Made by a program: the position numbers and the translations under genes | In this document: positions 1 to 7,846 of the stretch, in pieces | How the letters are laid out: the number at the start of each line of letters is the position of its first letter | Numbering within the stretch: the first letter of the stretch is position 1 | DNA from: Nostoc linckia FACHB-104 | GTDB taxonomy: Bacteria; Cyanobacteriota; Cyanobacteriia; Cyanobacteriales; Nostocaceae | Assembly (NCBI RefSeq): GCF_014696615.1 | Contig: NZ_JACJQJ010000085.1 | Location: 1-33,579 of the forward strand | Length of the DNA: 33,579 bases | Reading direction: 5' to 3' | The notes under the pieces: model-generated | Seen by the model: only the letters and a program-made list of their open reading frames with translations | What the model was told of the DNA's origin: nothing | Databases searched by the model: none

Positions 1-177
1 GGGTTGGGGGTGAGGGCAAAAACCTTGCAACCAAGCGGGTTTCACGTTAAGTTAACACCACTGGTCTGTGCCTTGCCCTACAATCTGTCGCATTCTTTTT
101 TCAAATTGGTATGAGCTTGATTTGGGGTAAATTATACCATTAGCGAACAGGGCATAGGGTATGAGTAATTCTTTACC

Positions 178-206
178 ATGCCCCATGCCCCATGCCCTAT
201 GCCCTA
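178..206. repeat. Heptamer short tandem repeat (CATGCCC type)
   Basis: About four copies of a 7-bp unit close to CATGCCC, overlapping the last bases of the debranching-enzyme gene. This is the style of short tandemly repeated repetitive sequences known in heterocystous cyanobacteria. The rest of bases 1-203 shows no gene. Confidence 0.6.
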
Positions 207-2489
207 AGCTTCAATCACCACTCGTAAATTGCCGCGTTTTTTGGCGACACGACAAGCGGTAGTGCTACCAGAACGCTCGAATTCTAAATCGAGGACGGTA
301 GGGCCGACGTGCAAATTATGCAGGGAAAGGCGATTAATTGACTCGGGTAAAGCCGGATCGATGATTCGCAAGCAATTATTTTGCGCGTCAGGGACAAGGT
401 TGACGATCATTTGCAGTAGTTGGAAGATACTACCAGTCGCCCAAGCTTGGGGGGTACAAGCAACAGGATACTGTACAGGTGCATTATCACCGTTGCGTTC
501 GTAACCACAGAACAGTTCTGGGGGACGTTGATATGGTTGCTGGGTAGTCATATCAAACAAACCTTGGAAGAGTTCTAAGGCTTGATCGATTAAACCCAGC
601 GATCGCAATCCCATTGCAATGATGGCGTTATCATGGGGCCACACTGAACCGATGTGATAGCCCATTGGGTTATAAGCTGGCGATAAACTGCTGAGTGTGC
701 GAATTCCCCAACCATTAAACATATCTGGGGCGCGTAAGCGTTCTGCGACGCTGTAGGCTTTTTCGGGTGTAAAGATGCCTAAATGCAGACAATGACCGGG
801 GTTTGAGGTAATACTATCTACTTGCTTCCCGTCACCATCCAAAGCCAAGGCGCAGAAATCTTGGTCTTCTATCCAGAAATCTCGGTTAAACCGCAGTTTC
901 AGATTTCTTGCTTCCTCTAGCCAACGATCTGCTAAGTCCAGGCGCTTTTTCATCCGTGCAATTTCAGCCAGGCGCATTTTAGCTGCATAGACATAAGCCT
1001 GCACTTCACAAAGGGCGATCGGGCCGTTAGCTAACTCTCCCTTATGGTCTACAATACAATCGCCAGAATCTTTCCAGCCTTGGTTAGCCAGACCGCGTTT
1101 GGATTTACGATAGTAGCTCAAGTAGCTAGTTTCTTTAGTGTTGCGGTCAATCCAATCCATTGCGGCTAAAGCATTGGGCCAAAGCTGCTCTAATGTTTCT
1201 TGATCGTGCGTCCAGGCATAATATTCAGCATAAAGCATCAGCCATAGGGGTGTGGCATCAACTGTACCGTAGTAAGGTGTGTGAGGGATTTCCTGACACC
1301 TGGCCATTTCCCCTAAGCGCAACTCGTGTAAAATCTTTCCTGGTTCTTCTTCGCGCCACTCATCGTCAACTTTGCCTTGATATGTTGCTAATAGCGTCAA
1401 GGTTTCTTTAGCGATGCGGGGATTTAACATCAAAGTTTGGGAAGCTGTAATGATGGAATCTCGCCCAAACAATGCCGAAAACCAAGGGACACCAGCCGAA
1501 ACAGTCTTATTCTTGCCAAAAGACTGGCGCAACAAATACATATCTTGTTCCGCCCGTTCAATCACTCGGTTAAAAGTGCTTTTATCGGAACTGATGCGGG
1601 TAATTTGCTGCACCCAATGCTGTTCTTCCATTAATTCAGCAGCTTTGGCTTGTGCTAAAGTCACCGCCGCACTGACAGTTGAACTCGGCTGATTGTTTCG
1701 CAACATATTCACCCGATAAGCCAATTTTTGGGTTTCGTGAGAAGCTAACTCTAGCTGCCACACCGCAGTGTAACCCTTAAAGTAGTCTGGTTGCCGATGC
1801 TGGAAATTAATTCGGGATTCCATCACCAAACCATCCAAACCTTGATAGGCAAGGGTTAAGGATTCATCTCGCACCATCGTCGGTTGAGTTGGTAGGGGTG
1901 AACCACCATCAGCCGATGTTGCGTCTTCTGACATTGGTTCTACTAAGCGTAACAGCCTACCGCGCTTGTCTCTGCCATAGCCACGCACTTCAAATAAATC
2001 CACAAAATCGGCATCAAAGCTGATACTCAGTTCAAAACTAACGGTAGTTGTACTGTAGTTGGATACTTCAATTTCTTCAAACAGCGCCCCATTCAGCACT
2101 AGTTCGCGACGTATCCCGACAGTATCAGCTTTGAGGCGTTCATCAATTCTGGGATTAGTACAAAGAACCGAGAGTGCAAATCCTTTATCCGCAGTACTGC
2201 TGAGTAAAACAGGCGATCGCCCTTCTATCTGCAACTCTAGGCGGCTCAAAAAACGCGTATCACAGCAAAACAACCCCATACTGGGATTGCCATCGTTCAA
2301 GGAGCATCCAGAAATGTTCCCTATTGTATCTGTGATAAAAAATAAATCATCATCTTTGACCGTCAGCGTTGGTTGTGGTCTTTCACTTACAACACAAGGC
2401 CATTCCGGGATAGGTAATTGTTCTGCGGGAATATAAGTCTTTCCGTCTAAGAAAATTTTTTCCGGTGTCATCAGTATATCCGATGTCAT
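204..2489 (-). CDS. Glycogen-debranching-type enzyme (amylo-alpha-1,6-glucosidase family)
   Basis: A 761-residue protein with the two-part build of bacterial amylo-alpha-1,6-glucosidase family proteins: an N-terminal glycogen-debranching domain (about residues 40-240, including the MGLFCCDTRFLSRLE stretch) and a C-terminal six-hairpin (alpha/alpha)6 glycosidase domain (about 290-700). Visible family motifs are PWFSALFGRDSIITA, QGWKDSGD with its acidic residues, YHIGSVWPHDNAIIAMGL and CTPQAWATGS. It is presumably cytosolic, with no signal peptide, and would act on alpha-1,6 branch points of glycogen or related alpha-glucans; that role is inferred from the family and the true substrate is open. 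The start at 2489 is supported by GGAAG about 12 bases upstream. It stands alone: the next minus-strand gene upstream is a kilobase away. Confidence 0.85.
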   Translation of the reverse strand: MTSDILMTPEKIFLDGKTYIPAEQLPIPEWPCVVSERPQPTLTVKDDDLFFITDTIGNISGCSLNDGNPSMGLFCCDTRFLSRLELQIEGRSPVLLSSTADKGFALSVLCTNPRIDERLKADTVGIRRELVLNGALFEEIEVSNYSTTTVSFELSISFDADFVDLFEVRGYGRDKRGRLLRLVEPMSEDATSADGGSPLPTQPTMVRDESLTLAYQGLDGLVMESRINFQHRQPDYFKGYTAVWQLELASHETQKLAYRVNMLRNNQPSSTVSAAVTLAQAKAAELMEEQHWVQQITRISSDKSTFNRVIERAEQDMYLLRQSFGKNKTVSAGVPWFSALFGRDSIITASQTLMLNPRIAKETLTLLATYQGKVDDEWREEEPGKILHELRLGEMARCQEIPHTPYYGTVDATPLWLMLYAEYYAWTHDQETLEQLWPNALAAMDWIDRNTKETSYLSYYRKSKRGLANQGWKDSGDCIVDHKGELANGPIALCEVQAYVYAAKMRLAEIARMKKRLDLADRWLEEARNLKLRFNRDFWIEDQDFCALALDGDGKQVDSITSNPGHCLHLGIFTPEKAYSVAERLRAPDMFNGWGIRTLSSLSPAYNPMGYHIGSVWPHDNAIIAMGLRSLGLIDQALELFQGLFDMTTQQPYQRPPELFCGYERNGDNAPVQYPVACTPQAWATGSIFQLLQMIVNLVPDAQNNCLRIIDPALPESINRLSLHNLHVGPTVLDLEFERSGSTTACRVAKKRGNLRVVIEA

Positions 2490-2521
2490 TAGCCAGTCTT
2501 CCGTGTACAGGTCTAGATTTT

Positions 2522-2551
2522 CGCGTAGGCATAGCCCGCCATAGGCATTGC
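2522..2551. repeat. Dispersed Nostoc-type repeat (GCGTAGGC...CCGCC...TAGGCAT)
   Basis: The order GCGTAGGC-ATAGCCCGCC-ATAGGCATTGC closely resembles a short dispersed repeat very common in Nostoc and Anabaena genomes. This is recognition from memory of such genomes; only one copy is seen here. Confidence 0.45.
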
Positions 2552-3092
2552 ATCAGCGTCAAAAGGAAACAAGCCCCAGTAGAGGTTTCCCTCATTTGGA
2601 ACTTAGGCACTAAGCTGCCTTAGCAAACTCAGTTGAGCCATTCAAGCCAAAATAATACTTACACACTCTTGGCAAAAGGGCAGCTATTAAATCTACAACA
2701 ATCAAATTTTTAGGAATTGATAATTTTGCTTCAGAAGTAGCTCAAAGCCTTGAAATAAAGAGCTTTTGAGCTTGATACCTCGAGAAGATAATTAATCAAA
2801 GCTTCGGGTTGCAACTACCTTTATGAGAAATTTATATTTCTGCTCAATTTTTTTATGTCTCTTTAAGGTTTGAGCAGGAGGAAATTAAGCATAAATGCAG
2901 ATTCGACATTTAAGCAATTTCAGGATCGTAGAATTGCGATCGCCTTCTGAAACTTTAATTCGGGGCTGTTGTGTGTCAAATGTAAATGAAAGCTAGAATA
3001 ACCTATAACTTGTGCCAATTAGCTAGCACGCTTGTGAGCATATATTTACAGAAATTTGTTCAGATTAGCAGGTTTATCAATTGTGACGCTAA

Positions 3093-3291
3093 TGCACGAT
3101 CTGTAAACTTGATGCACGAGTTCGTGAACTTGATTCACAAGTTGTAAACTTGATGCACGAGTTCGTGCACTTGATTCACGAGTTGTAAACTTGATGCACG
3201 AGTTCGTGCATTTGATTCACGAGTTCGTGAACTTGATTCACAAGTCGTGTACTTGATTCACGAGTTGTAAACTTGATTTTTGAGTTGGAAA
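3093..3291. repeat. Array of about ten 20-21-bp palindromic repeats
   Basis: About ten head-to-tail units of the form CTTGATKCACGAGTTCGTGMA (20-21 bp). Most contain an inverted repeat with 7-bp arms around GT. Perfect copies are TGCACGAGTTCGTGCA at 3154-3169 and 3195-3210 and TTCACGAGTTCGTGAA at 3216-3231. A shorter variant ends in AGTTGTAAA, losing the right arm. The units are not separated by unique spacers. The array sits downstream of the ROCO gene and about 600 bp upstream of the debranching-enzyme start. Confidence 0.9.
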
Positions 3292-3410
3292 ATAATTAAC
3301 GTGCGATCGCATCAGTATTTTAGGCGCGTGTCAATTTCCCACCCTTTTTGAAGGCTAGGGTGTACGTACATCTTTGTGCTAAGTGCAAAATGTGGTTTGA
3401 TCCCCCTAAA

Positions 3411-3429
3411 TCCCCCTTAAAAAGGGGGA
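3411..3429 (-). terminator. Hairpin downstream of the ROCO gene
   Basis: TCCCCCTT-AAA-AAGGGGGA is a perfect 8-bp stem with a 3-base loop, about 63 bases past the ROCO stop. The surrounding CCCCCTAAATCCCCC context is a dispersed repeat often seen in cyanobacteria, so it may be a repeat that also works as a terminator. Confidence 0.45.
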
Positions 3430-3491
3430 CTTTGATTCTTTTCTCCTTTCCCCTTTCCCCTTTATCCTTTCCCCCTTCCCCCTATTTCTCA

Positions 3492-6278
3492 CTATTTACC
3501 ACGCTGAAATATATCTATTAAATTGCCAATTAAAGGAAACTGCTTCAGTACCATTTTTATCAATTCAACAAAAGACTTTTCCGATAAACGGTCATCTTGA
3601 CGCAGTTGTAAAACACCAATGAGAATAATAAATATTGCTGTACCCAGAATAGCCAAAGCTAAATAATGAAAAGGTAGCGAACCACCGAAAAATGCAATTA
3701 GAGAAAATACAACTACGAATATAAATAAATAGAACATTCCGTTCCTAAAAGCAAACGGAAGTTTAACTTGCACTTCTGGTTGAGAATTATTTTGATTATT
3801 TGGCTGTTCTGTCATAATATTATTTCCTTGTTGCAGTTTTAAAAGTTCTATTTTTTCAGTATTAATATAAATATCGCCGCCTAGTTTATTTGGTGCTGGT
3901 TGAGTTAACTGGCTTCTGTCCATGACATCATCTATTAAACCCAAAACATTCACCTTTTCATAGGGTCTTTTATTACATTCAATATCAAATTTGCTATTAG
4001 AAATCCTATCTCTTAAGTCTTCAAAGTTATAAAAGTGTGGCTGTTGCTGATTTTTGCAACCTGAGCAATTACAAGGAATGAGTTTATTAAATTTTAACTC
4101 TTTGTAAGAAGCATGAATTTTATCAATTTCGTAGGTAACGCGAGTTAGGACATCTCTTTTGTGGCGACCTGCAACGCGGATTTTAATTTCTCTGTTGTCA
4201 TAATATTCAATTACTTCTGCCTTCGTGTTATCCTGACTGAGAATAACGCCACTTTTCCATACATATTTTTGTGCATCAATCAATCCATTCATAGCTACTA
4301 TTAACTGGGTAATAATGCCTTTGGGCATGAAATCGTAAGTGTAGCGGAGGATAATATTATTGTCTTGATTCCATAAATACTCAGGTTGTTTTTCTGTTAA
4401 CAGTTGTGGTGCGATGTAAGTTTTAGGACTGTTTGGAATTTCGTAACACAATTTGAAATTCATCATCAGTTGCAAAAGTTCACCTTGCTTTGTGGCATAT
4501 TTTTCTTCATGCCAAATATTTTGCAAGTATTGCCAGGTGAATTTGCCCAAATTGCGAATTACCTGTTCATCATCCAGAACTTTATAAGCTGCATCAGTTC
4601 CCCACTTAGGTTTAAGGATGACAATATTAATTAAAATTGGGTCATCTTGGAAGTGTAAGCACACACCTAAATCATGGAGATAACTACTTAATTGCAACTT
4701 ATCTTTATATATGGTAAAGCCATTTTCTTCGCAGATTTGTAAATATTCCTCTAAGCTAATGTAGTTGCGTGGGTCATTTTCCAATGCTTCCCGGACTTTC
4801 ACCCAAGTTTTAGGTAGTGGTGTGCCAATATGAGGCAGAGATGTAATATAGTGTTTAATTTCTCGCAGTACTGACTCTAAACCTCGATTAGTAGCAAAGT
4901 TAGTAGCTAAAGTTTTTTCTAGGTTAGTAAATCTTCCCCGTAATTGTGGTTCATTAATTTCACGAGTACGGTCTTGCTTTTCATTTTTGATAATTAATAC
5001 TGGGCTGTTATCGCTCAACAATTCCACTACATTCAACCAGTAGTAAAAATTGGTGTCTTCCTTGCGATTATCGGCTACCACAGCATAGAGGGAACGTTTA
5101 GTAAGGAAAAATTGATGGGTGGCATGATAAATTTCCTGTCCACCAAAGTCCCAGATATTAACTCGAAATTCTCGCCCATTATCAGGAAACTGCCATTGGA
5201 TAACTTCTATTCCTTGGGTTGATTCTTCTTCTTGAAGTTGATAGTTTGGGTTTTCAATCTTCTTAGCTAATGTTGTTTTACCTGCACCTCCTTCGCCCAC
5301 AATCAGCAATTTTGCTTCATATATATAATCTGTTCCTTCTGCTTGCAGTTGTCGGAAATAATCCTTAATCGCTTCAATACCTTTTTCAACCACTTCTAGA
5401 GGTGGCTGTTCGATAGGATTGTCGCTTAAATGCAGCGTAGTTAAGTTTTGCAGGCGGGTGATCACTTCCGGTATTGTCGTGATTTGGTTGCCGCTTAAAT
5501 TCAGCGTAGTTAAGTTTTGCAGGCGGGTGATCACTTCCGGTATTGTCGTGATTTGGTTGGAGCCTAAAGACAGCAGGGTTAAGTTTTGCAGGCGGGTGAT
5601 GGCTTCTGGTATCGTCGTTATTTGGTTAGAGCCTAAAGATAGCTGGGTTAAGTTGTGCAGACGGGTGATTGCTTCTGGTATCTTCGTGATTTGGTTAGAG
5701 CCTAGAGATAGCTGGGTTAAGTTTTGCAGACGGGTGATCACTTCCGGTATCGTCGTTATTTGGTTGGAGCTTAAATGCAGCGTAGTTAAGTTTTGCAAGC
5801 GGGTGATCACTTCCGGTATTGTCGTGATTTGGTTGCCGCTTAAATGCAGCGTAGTTAATTTTTGCAAGCGGGTGATCACTTCCGGTATTGTCGTGATTTG
5901 GTTGCCGCTTAAATTCAGCATAGTTAATTTTTGCAGGCGGGTGATCACTTCCGGTATTGTCGTGATTTGGTTGCCGCTTAAATCGAGGTAAGTTAATTTT
6001 TGCAGGCGGGTGATGGCTTCTGGTATTGTCGTGATTTGGTTGCCGCTTAAATTCAGCGTAGTTAAGTTTTGCAGGCGGGTGATGGCTTCTGGTATCGTCG
6101 TTATTTGGTTGTACCTTAACTTCAAAACCTCTAGCCATTTGATTTCAAAAACCTCAGATGGAATCTCTGTTAATTTATCCTTGTCCTTAGTCGCCCAATT
6201 GGTTAAATCTAATTCTGTCAGCTTTTTCTGTTTCGCTTCTTGAATTTTTTCTCGGACACTTTGAGGTGTAGTTGCCAT
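3492..6278 (-). CDS. ROCO protein: leucine-rich repeats, Roc GTPase, COR, C-terminal membrane anchor
   Basis: A 928-residue multidomain protein. Residues 1-48 are a lead-in with a degenerate repeat. Residues 49-278 are ten nearly identical 23-residue leucine-rich repeats (consensus LTxLxLSGNQITTIPEVITRLQN), capped by an eleventh at 279-308. The Roc GTPase follows: P-loop GEGGAGKT at 328-335, a Thr in ESTQGI near 354 as possible switch I, WDFGGQE at 376-382, and NEKQD at 432-436 in place of the usual NKxD. COR-like sequence runs to about 700. Then come CNCSGC (736-741) and another Cys at 768, a possible metal site, and a polar linker. Two hydrophobic segments (about 847-865 and 872-890) predict a membrane anchor. 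Bacterial ROCO proteins are GTP-dependent switches with poorly known partners, so no pathway is assigned. The internal start at Met822 could make a separate product. Confidence 0.9.
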   Translation of the reverse strand: MATTPQSVREKIQEAKQKKLTELDLTNWATKDKDKLTEIPSEVFEIKWLEVLKLRYNQITTIPEAITRLQNLTTLNLSGNQITTIPEAITRLQKLTYLDLSGNQITTIPEVITRLQKLTMLNLSGNQITTIPEVITRLQKLTTLHLSGNQITTIPEVITRLQNLTTLHLSSNQITTIPEVITRLQNLTQLSLGSNQITKIPEAITRLHNLTQLSLGSNQITTIPEAITRLQNLTLLSLGSNQITTIPEVITRLQNLTTLNLSGNQITTIPEVITRLQNLTTLHLSDNPIEQPPLEVVEKGIEAIKDYFRQLQAEGTDYIYEAKLLIVGEGGAGKTTLAKKIENPNYQLQEEESTQGIEVIQWQFPDNGREFRVNIWDFGGQEIYHATHQFFLTKRSLYAVVADNRKEDTNFYYWLNVVELLSDNSPVLIIKNEKQDRTREINEPQLRGRFTNLEKTLATNFATNRGLESVLREIKHYITSLPHIGTPLPKTWVKVREALENDPRNYISLEEYLQICEENGFTIYKDKLQLSSYLHDLGVCLHFQDDPILINIVILKPKWGTDAAYKVLDDEQVIRNLGKFTWQYLQNIWHEEKYATKQGELLQLMMNFKLCYEIPNSPKTYIAPQLLTEKQPEYLWNQDNNIILRYTYDFMPKGIITQLIVAMNGLIDAQKYVWKSGVILSQDNTKAEVIEYYDNREIKIRVAGRHKRDVLTRVTYEIDKIHASYKELKFNKLIPCNCSGCKNQQQPHFYNFEDLRDRISNSKFDIECNKRPYEKVNVLGLIDDVMDRSQLTQPAPNKLGGDIYINTEKIELLKLQQGNNIMTEQPNNQNNSQPEVQVKLPFAFRNGMFYLFIFVVVFSLIAFFGGSLPFHYLALAILGTAIFIILIGVLQLRQDDRLSEKSFVELIKMVLKQFPLIGNLIDIFQRGK
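3813..3829 (-). promoter_or_regulatory. Internal ribosome-binding site and start inside the ROCO gene
   Basis: On the minus strand AAGGA lies 9 bases before an in-frame ATG (codon 822 of the ROCO gene). Initiation here would give a 107-residue protein beginning MTEQPNNQNN, with both C-terminal membrane segments. It follows a low-complexity linker that looks like a domain junction. That it is used is inference. Confidence 0.4.
5445..6134 (-). repeat. Ten 69-bp DNA repeats encoding the leucine-rich repeats
   Basis: Ten in-frame 69-bp units, near identical even at third codon positions, encode the 23-residue leucine-rich repeats. Variation clusters at the exposed positions between the first Leu residues (TT, TY, TM, TQ, TL followed by N, D, H or S) and at E-A/V in the IPEA/IPEV step. 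Such near-identity suggests recent expansion or gene conversion and possible copy-number change. Confidence 0.9.
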
Positions 6279-6530
6279 ACTGGTGTCTTGAAATCAAATA
6301 TCATCCGGCTTTATGCTCCTAATTGCCTGGAATATTAGCGAGCATTTCATTAAAAGTGCTATTTTGATAGTCAACTACATGAGTGCTATCAATTTTTACG
6401 GATTTTGAGGAAAATATACCATTATTACGCGCTACCCTAACGCTCTGCTCGCAATGACAAATTTTCAAATGGAAACTATAGCTTACCTACATTTTTGTAA
6501 TAGTCAAAATATCGTGCTGAGTGTCGTCCC

Positions 6531-6612
6531 GCCCAGAACTGAAGTTCCGGTCTAATAGCGTAAGTCCACTCAAGTGGACTGAAATCCTTACGAGTCTACT
6601 TTAGTCGGCTTT
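6531..6612. repeat. Palindrome-rich dispersed element
   Basis: Starts with CAGAACTGAAGTTC, then AGTCCACT-CA-AGTGGACT (6563-6580, perfect arms) nested inside CGTAAG...CTTACG (6559-6592). The sequence style matches small palindromic elements scattered in Nostocales genomes. It is seen once here, so mobility is not shown. Confidence 0.5.
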
Positions 6613-6735
6613 AGCTTTTTCCCTGGGAATTCATGATGCTGTTGGCGAATCAGGTGGGGGTTTTGATCCGTCAATTGAATATTTATAATATTTTCAATGC
6701 GTTTTGGTATTACGTTAAAGACTTTAGCAAGATTT

Positions 6736-6768
6736 AGATCCCCGGCTTTTTCAAAAAGTCGGGGATCT
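6736..6768 (-). terminator. Terminator-like hairpin downstream of gatD
   Basis: A 16-bp stem (AGATCCCCGACTTTTT against its complement, one G-T pair) lies about 30 bases past the gatD stop. There is no U-tract after the stem on the minus strand, so it may instead be a dispersed palindrome or a processing site. Confidence 0.5.
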
Positions 6769-6796
6769 GGACAGCCACGTTTGCTTAAGTAACTGC

Positions 6797-7600
6797 TTAA
6801 ACCTTAGCCGTAGCCGGAGTTGGTAAACTTACTTTCAACCGCTTAAACATGGCTTCCCGTGCTTGCATTGCTAAAGTATCATCTAAAGGTTCTAGAGTAA
6901 TTGGCTGTTGATACTTCAAGCGCAACGCTGTTTGAATTAACCAATCTGCAACAAAGGGATTTTTGGGTAACAAGGGGCCGTGAGAATAGGTAGCGATCGC
7001 ATTCTGATAAAATGCTCCCTCAGTCCCATCTTCACCGTTATTGCCTAAGCCGTAAACTACTTTTCCTAACGCTTCCACTTTCCCCAGCTTGGTACGTCCA
7101 CCGTGATTTTCAAAGCCAACTAAATAAGGTGTGCTACCCGTCATCGCTTTTAAATCCTGCGCTAGGCGAGAAGCTGTAACTTCAATTACTAAGTTACCGA
7201 TGCAGCGTTTAGTATTTTCACCAGGATGGACTGAGACTAAATCTAAGATTCCTAAACCTTCAATGCGTTGTCCTAGTCCGGGTTCGTAATAATGACCTAA
7301 CAACTGCGGCGAACCACAAGTAAATACTCCTGGTGTGCCATTTTCTATTTTTTCACGCATAGCATCGGCTTTCGCGCCTTGCAAATCGCGCATAACAATT
7401 TCTTGTTGGCGGTCTTGTGCGCCACCACCGACAATTAAATCAACAGATTTAATATCCTCTGCTGTCGCATTTTGATCCAAAGGTACAACCTTAACGCTGA
7501 ATCCCCGCCATTGAGCGCGGCGTTCTATAGTAATGACATTACCGCGATCGCCATAGGTACTCATTAGCGTCGGATATAACCAACCAATTGTAATTTGCAT
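6797..7600 (-). CDS. gatD: GatD, glutamine amidotransferase subunit of the MurT/GatD complex
   Basis: A 267-residue class I glutamine amidotransferase of the GatD (CobB/CobQ-like) family. The nucleophile elbow is FTCGSPQLLG with Cys95, and the catalytic His is H207 in YSHGPLL. The N-terminus MQITIGWLYPTLMSTYGDRGN is typical, which is why I start at the ATG at 7600. With MurT, GatD supplies ammonia from glutamine to amidate D-glutamate of lipid II in Gram-positive bacteria; the same role here is inference. It lies downstream of murT in the same direction. Oddly, the bases just before the ATG are pyrimidine-rich heptamer repeat, with no Shine-Dalgarno site, and the frame stays open upstream to a GTG at 7834, adding 78 residues of Pro/His/Phe repeat. 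I consider that extension unlikely. Confidence 0.88.
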   Translation of the reverse strand: MQITIGWLYPTLMSTYGDRGNVITIERRAQWRGFSVKVVPLDQNATAEDIKSVDLIVGGGAQDRQQEIVMRDLQGAKADAMREKIENGTPGVFTCGSPQLLGHYYEPGLGQRIEGLGILDLVSVHPGENTKRCIGNLVIEVTASRLAQDLKAMTGSTPYLVGFENHGGRTKLGKVEALGKVVYGLGNNGEDGTEGAFYQNAIATYSHGPLLPKNPFVADWLIQTALRLKYQQPITLEPLDDTLAMQAREAMFKRLKVSLPTPATAKV

Positions 7601-7606
7601 AATATT

Positions 7607-7774
7607 GGGGAAGGGGGAATGGGGAATGGGGAATGGGGAATGGGGAAGGGGGAATGGGGAAGGGGGAATGGGGAATGGGGAATGGGGAATGGGGAAGGGG
7701 GAATGGGGAATGGGGAATGGGGAATGGGGAATGGGGAATGGGCAATGGGGAATGGGCAATGGGGAATGGGGAAG
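7607..7774. repeat. GGGGAAT heptamer tandem repeat
   Basis: About 24 head-to-tail copies of GGGGAAT with GGGGAAG and GGGCAAT variants, 7 bases from the gatD start codon. It matches the short tandemly repeated repetitive class of heterocystous cyanobacteria. A 7-bp unit gives a 21-bp coding period without stops in several frames, which creates spurious ORFs. Confidence 0.95.
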
Positions 7775-7778
7775 GTAA

Positions 7779-7845
7779 CAAACACCAAACACCCAACACC
7801 AAACACCAAACACCAAACACCAAACACCAAACACCCAACACCAAA
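7779..7845. repeat. CCAAACA heptamer tandem repeat
   Basis: About nine copies of CCAAACA (with CCCAACA variants), ending one base before the murT stop codon. It is a different unit from the adjoining GGGGAAT block. Confidence 0.95.
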
Positions 7846-7846
7846 T

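Larger units (their letters stand above)
2490..3491. other. 1-kb spacer between the ROCO and debranching-enzyme genes
   Basis: No convincing gene. It holds a dispersed-repeat fragment near 2522-2551, a possible 33-codon plus-strand ORF at 2895-2996 with AGGAGG 13 bases upstream (weak), the palindromic tandem array at 3093-3291, a hairpin at 3411-3429 and a pyrimidine-rich tract at 3435-3485. The promoter of the debranching gene should lie in the low-coordinate part, but I cannot place it. Confidence 0.7.
6279..6796. other. Spacer with dispersed palindromic elements
   Basis: No gene seen. It contains a fragment resembling a Nostoc dispersed repeat near 6429-6460 (CGCTACCCTAACGCTCTGC), the palindrome-rich element at 6531-6612, and the terminator-like hairpin at 6736-6768. 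The ROCO promoter should lie near its left end. Confidence 0.6.

Noticed and set aside
2383-2610. 75-residue minus-strand frame overlapping the debranching gene start
   Set aside because: Shares the start region of the real gene in another frame and runs through a dispersed repeat.
3093-3291. CRISPR array
   Set aside because: Units are about 20 bp, directly adjacent and similar over their whole length; there are no unique spacers and no cas genes.
5419-6243. Reading frames on both strands across the leucine-rich repeat DNA (repeat-rich 147- and 190-residue products)
   Set aside because: They mirror the 69-bp repeat; the ROCO frame has clear domain logic and runs well beyond the repeats.
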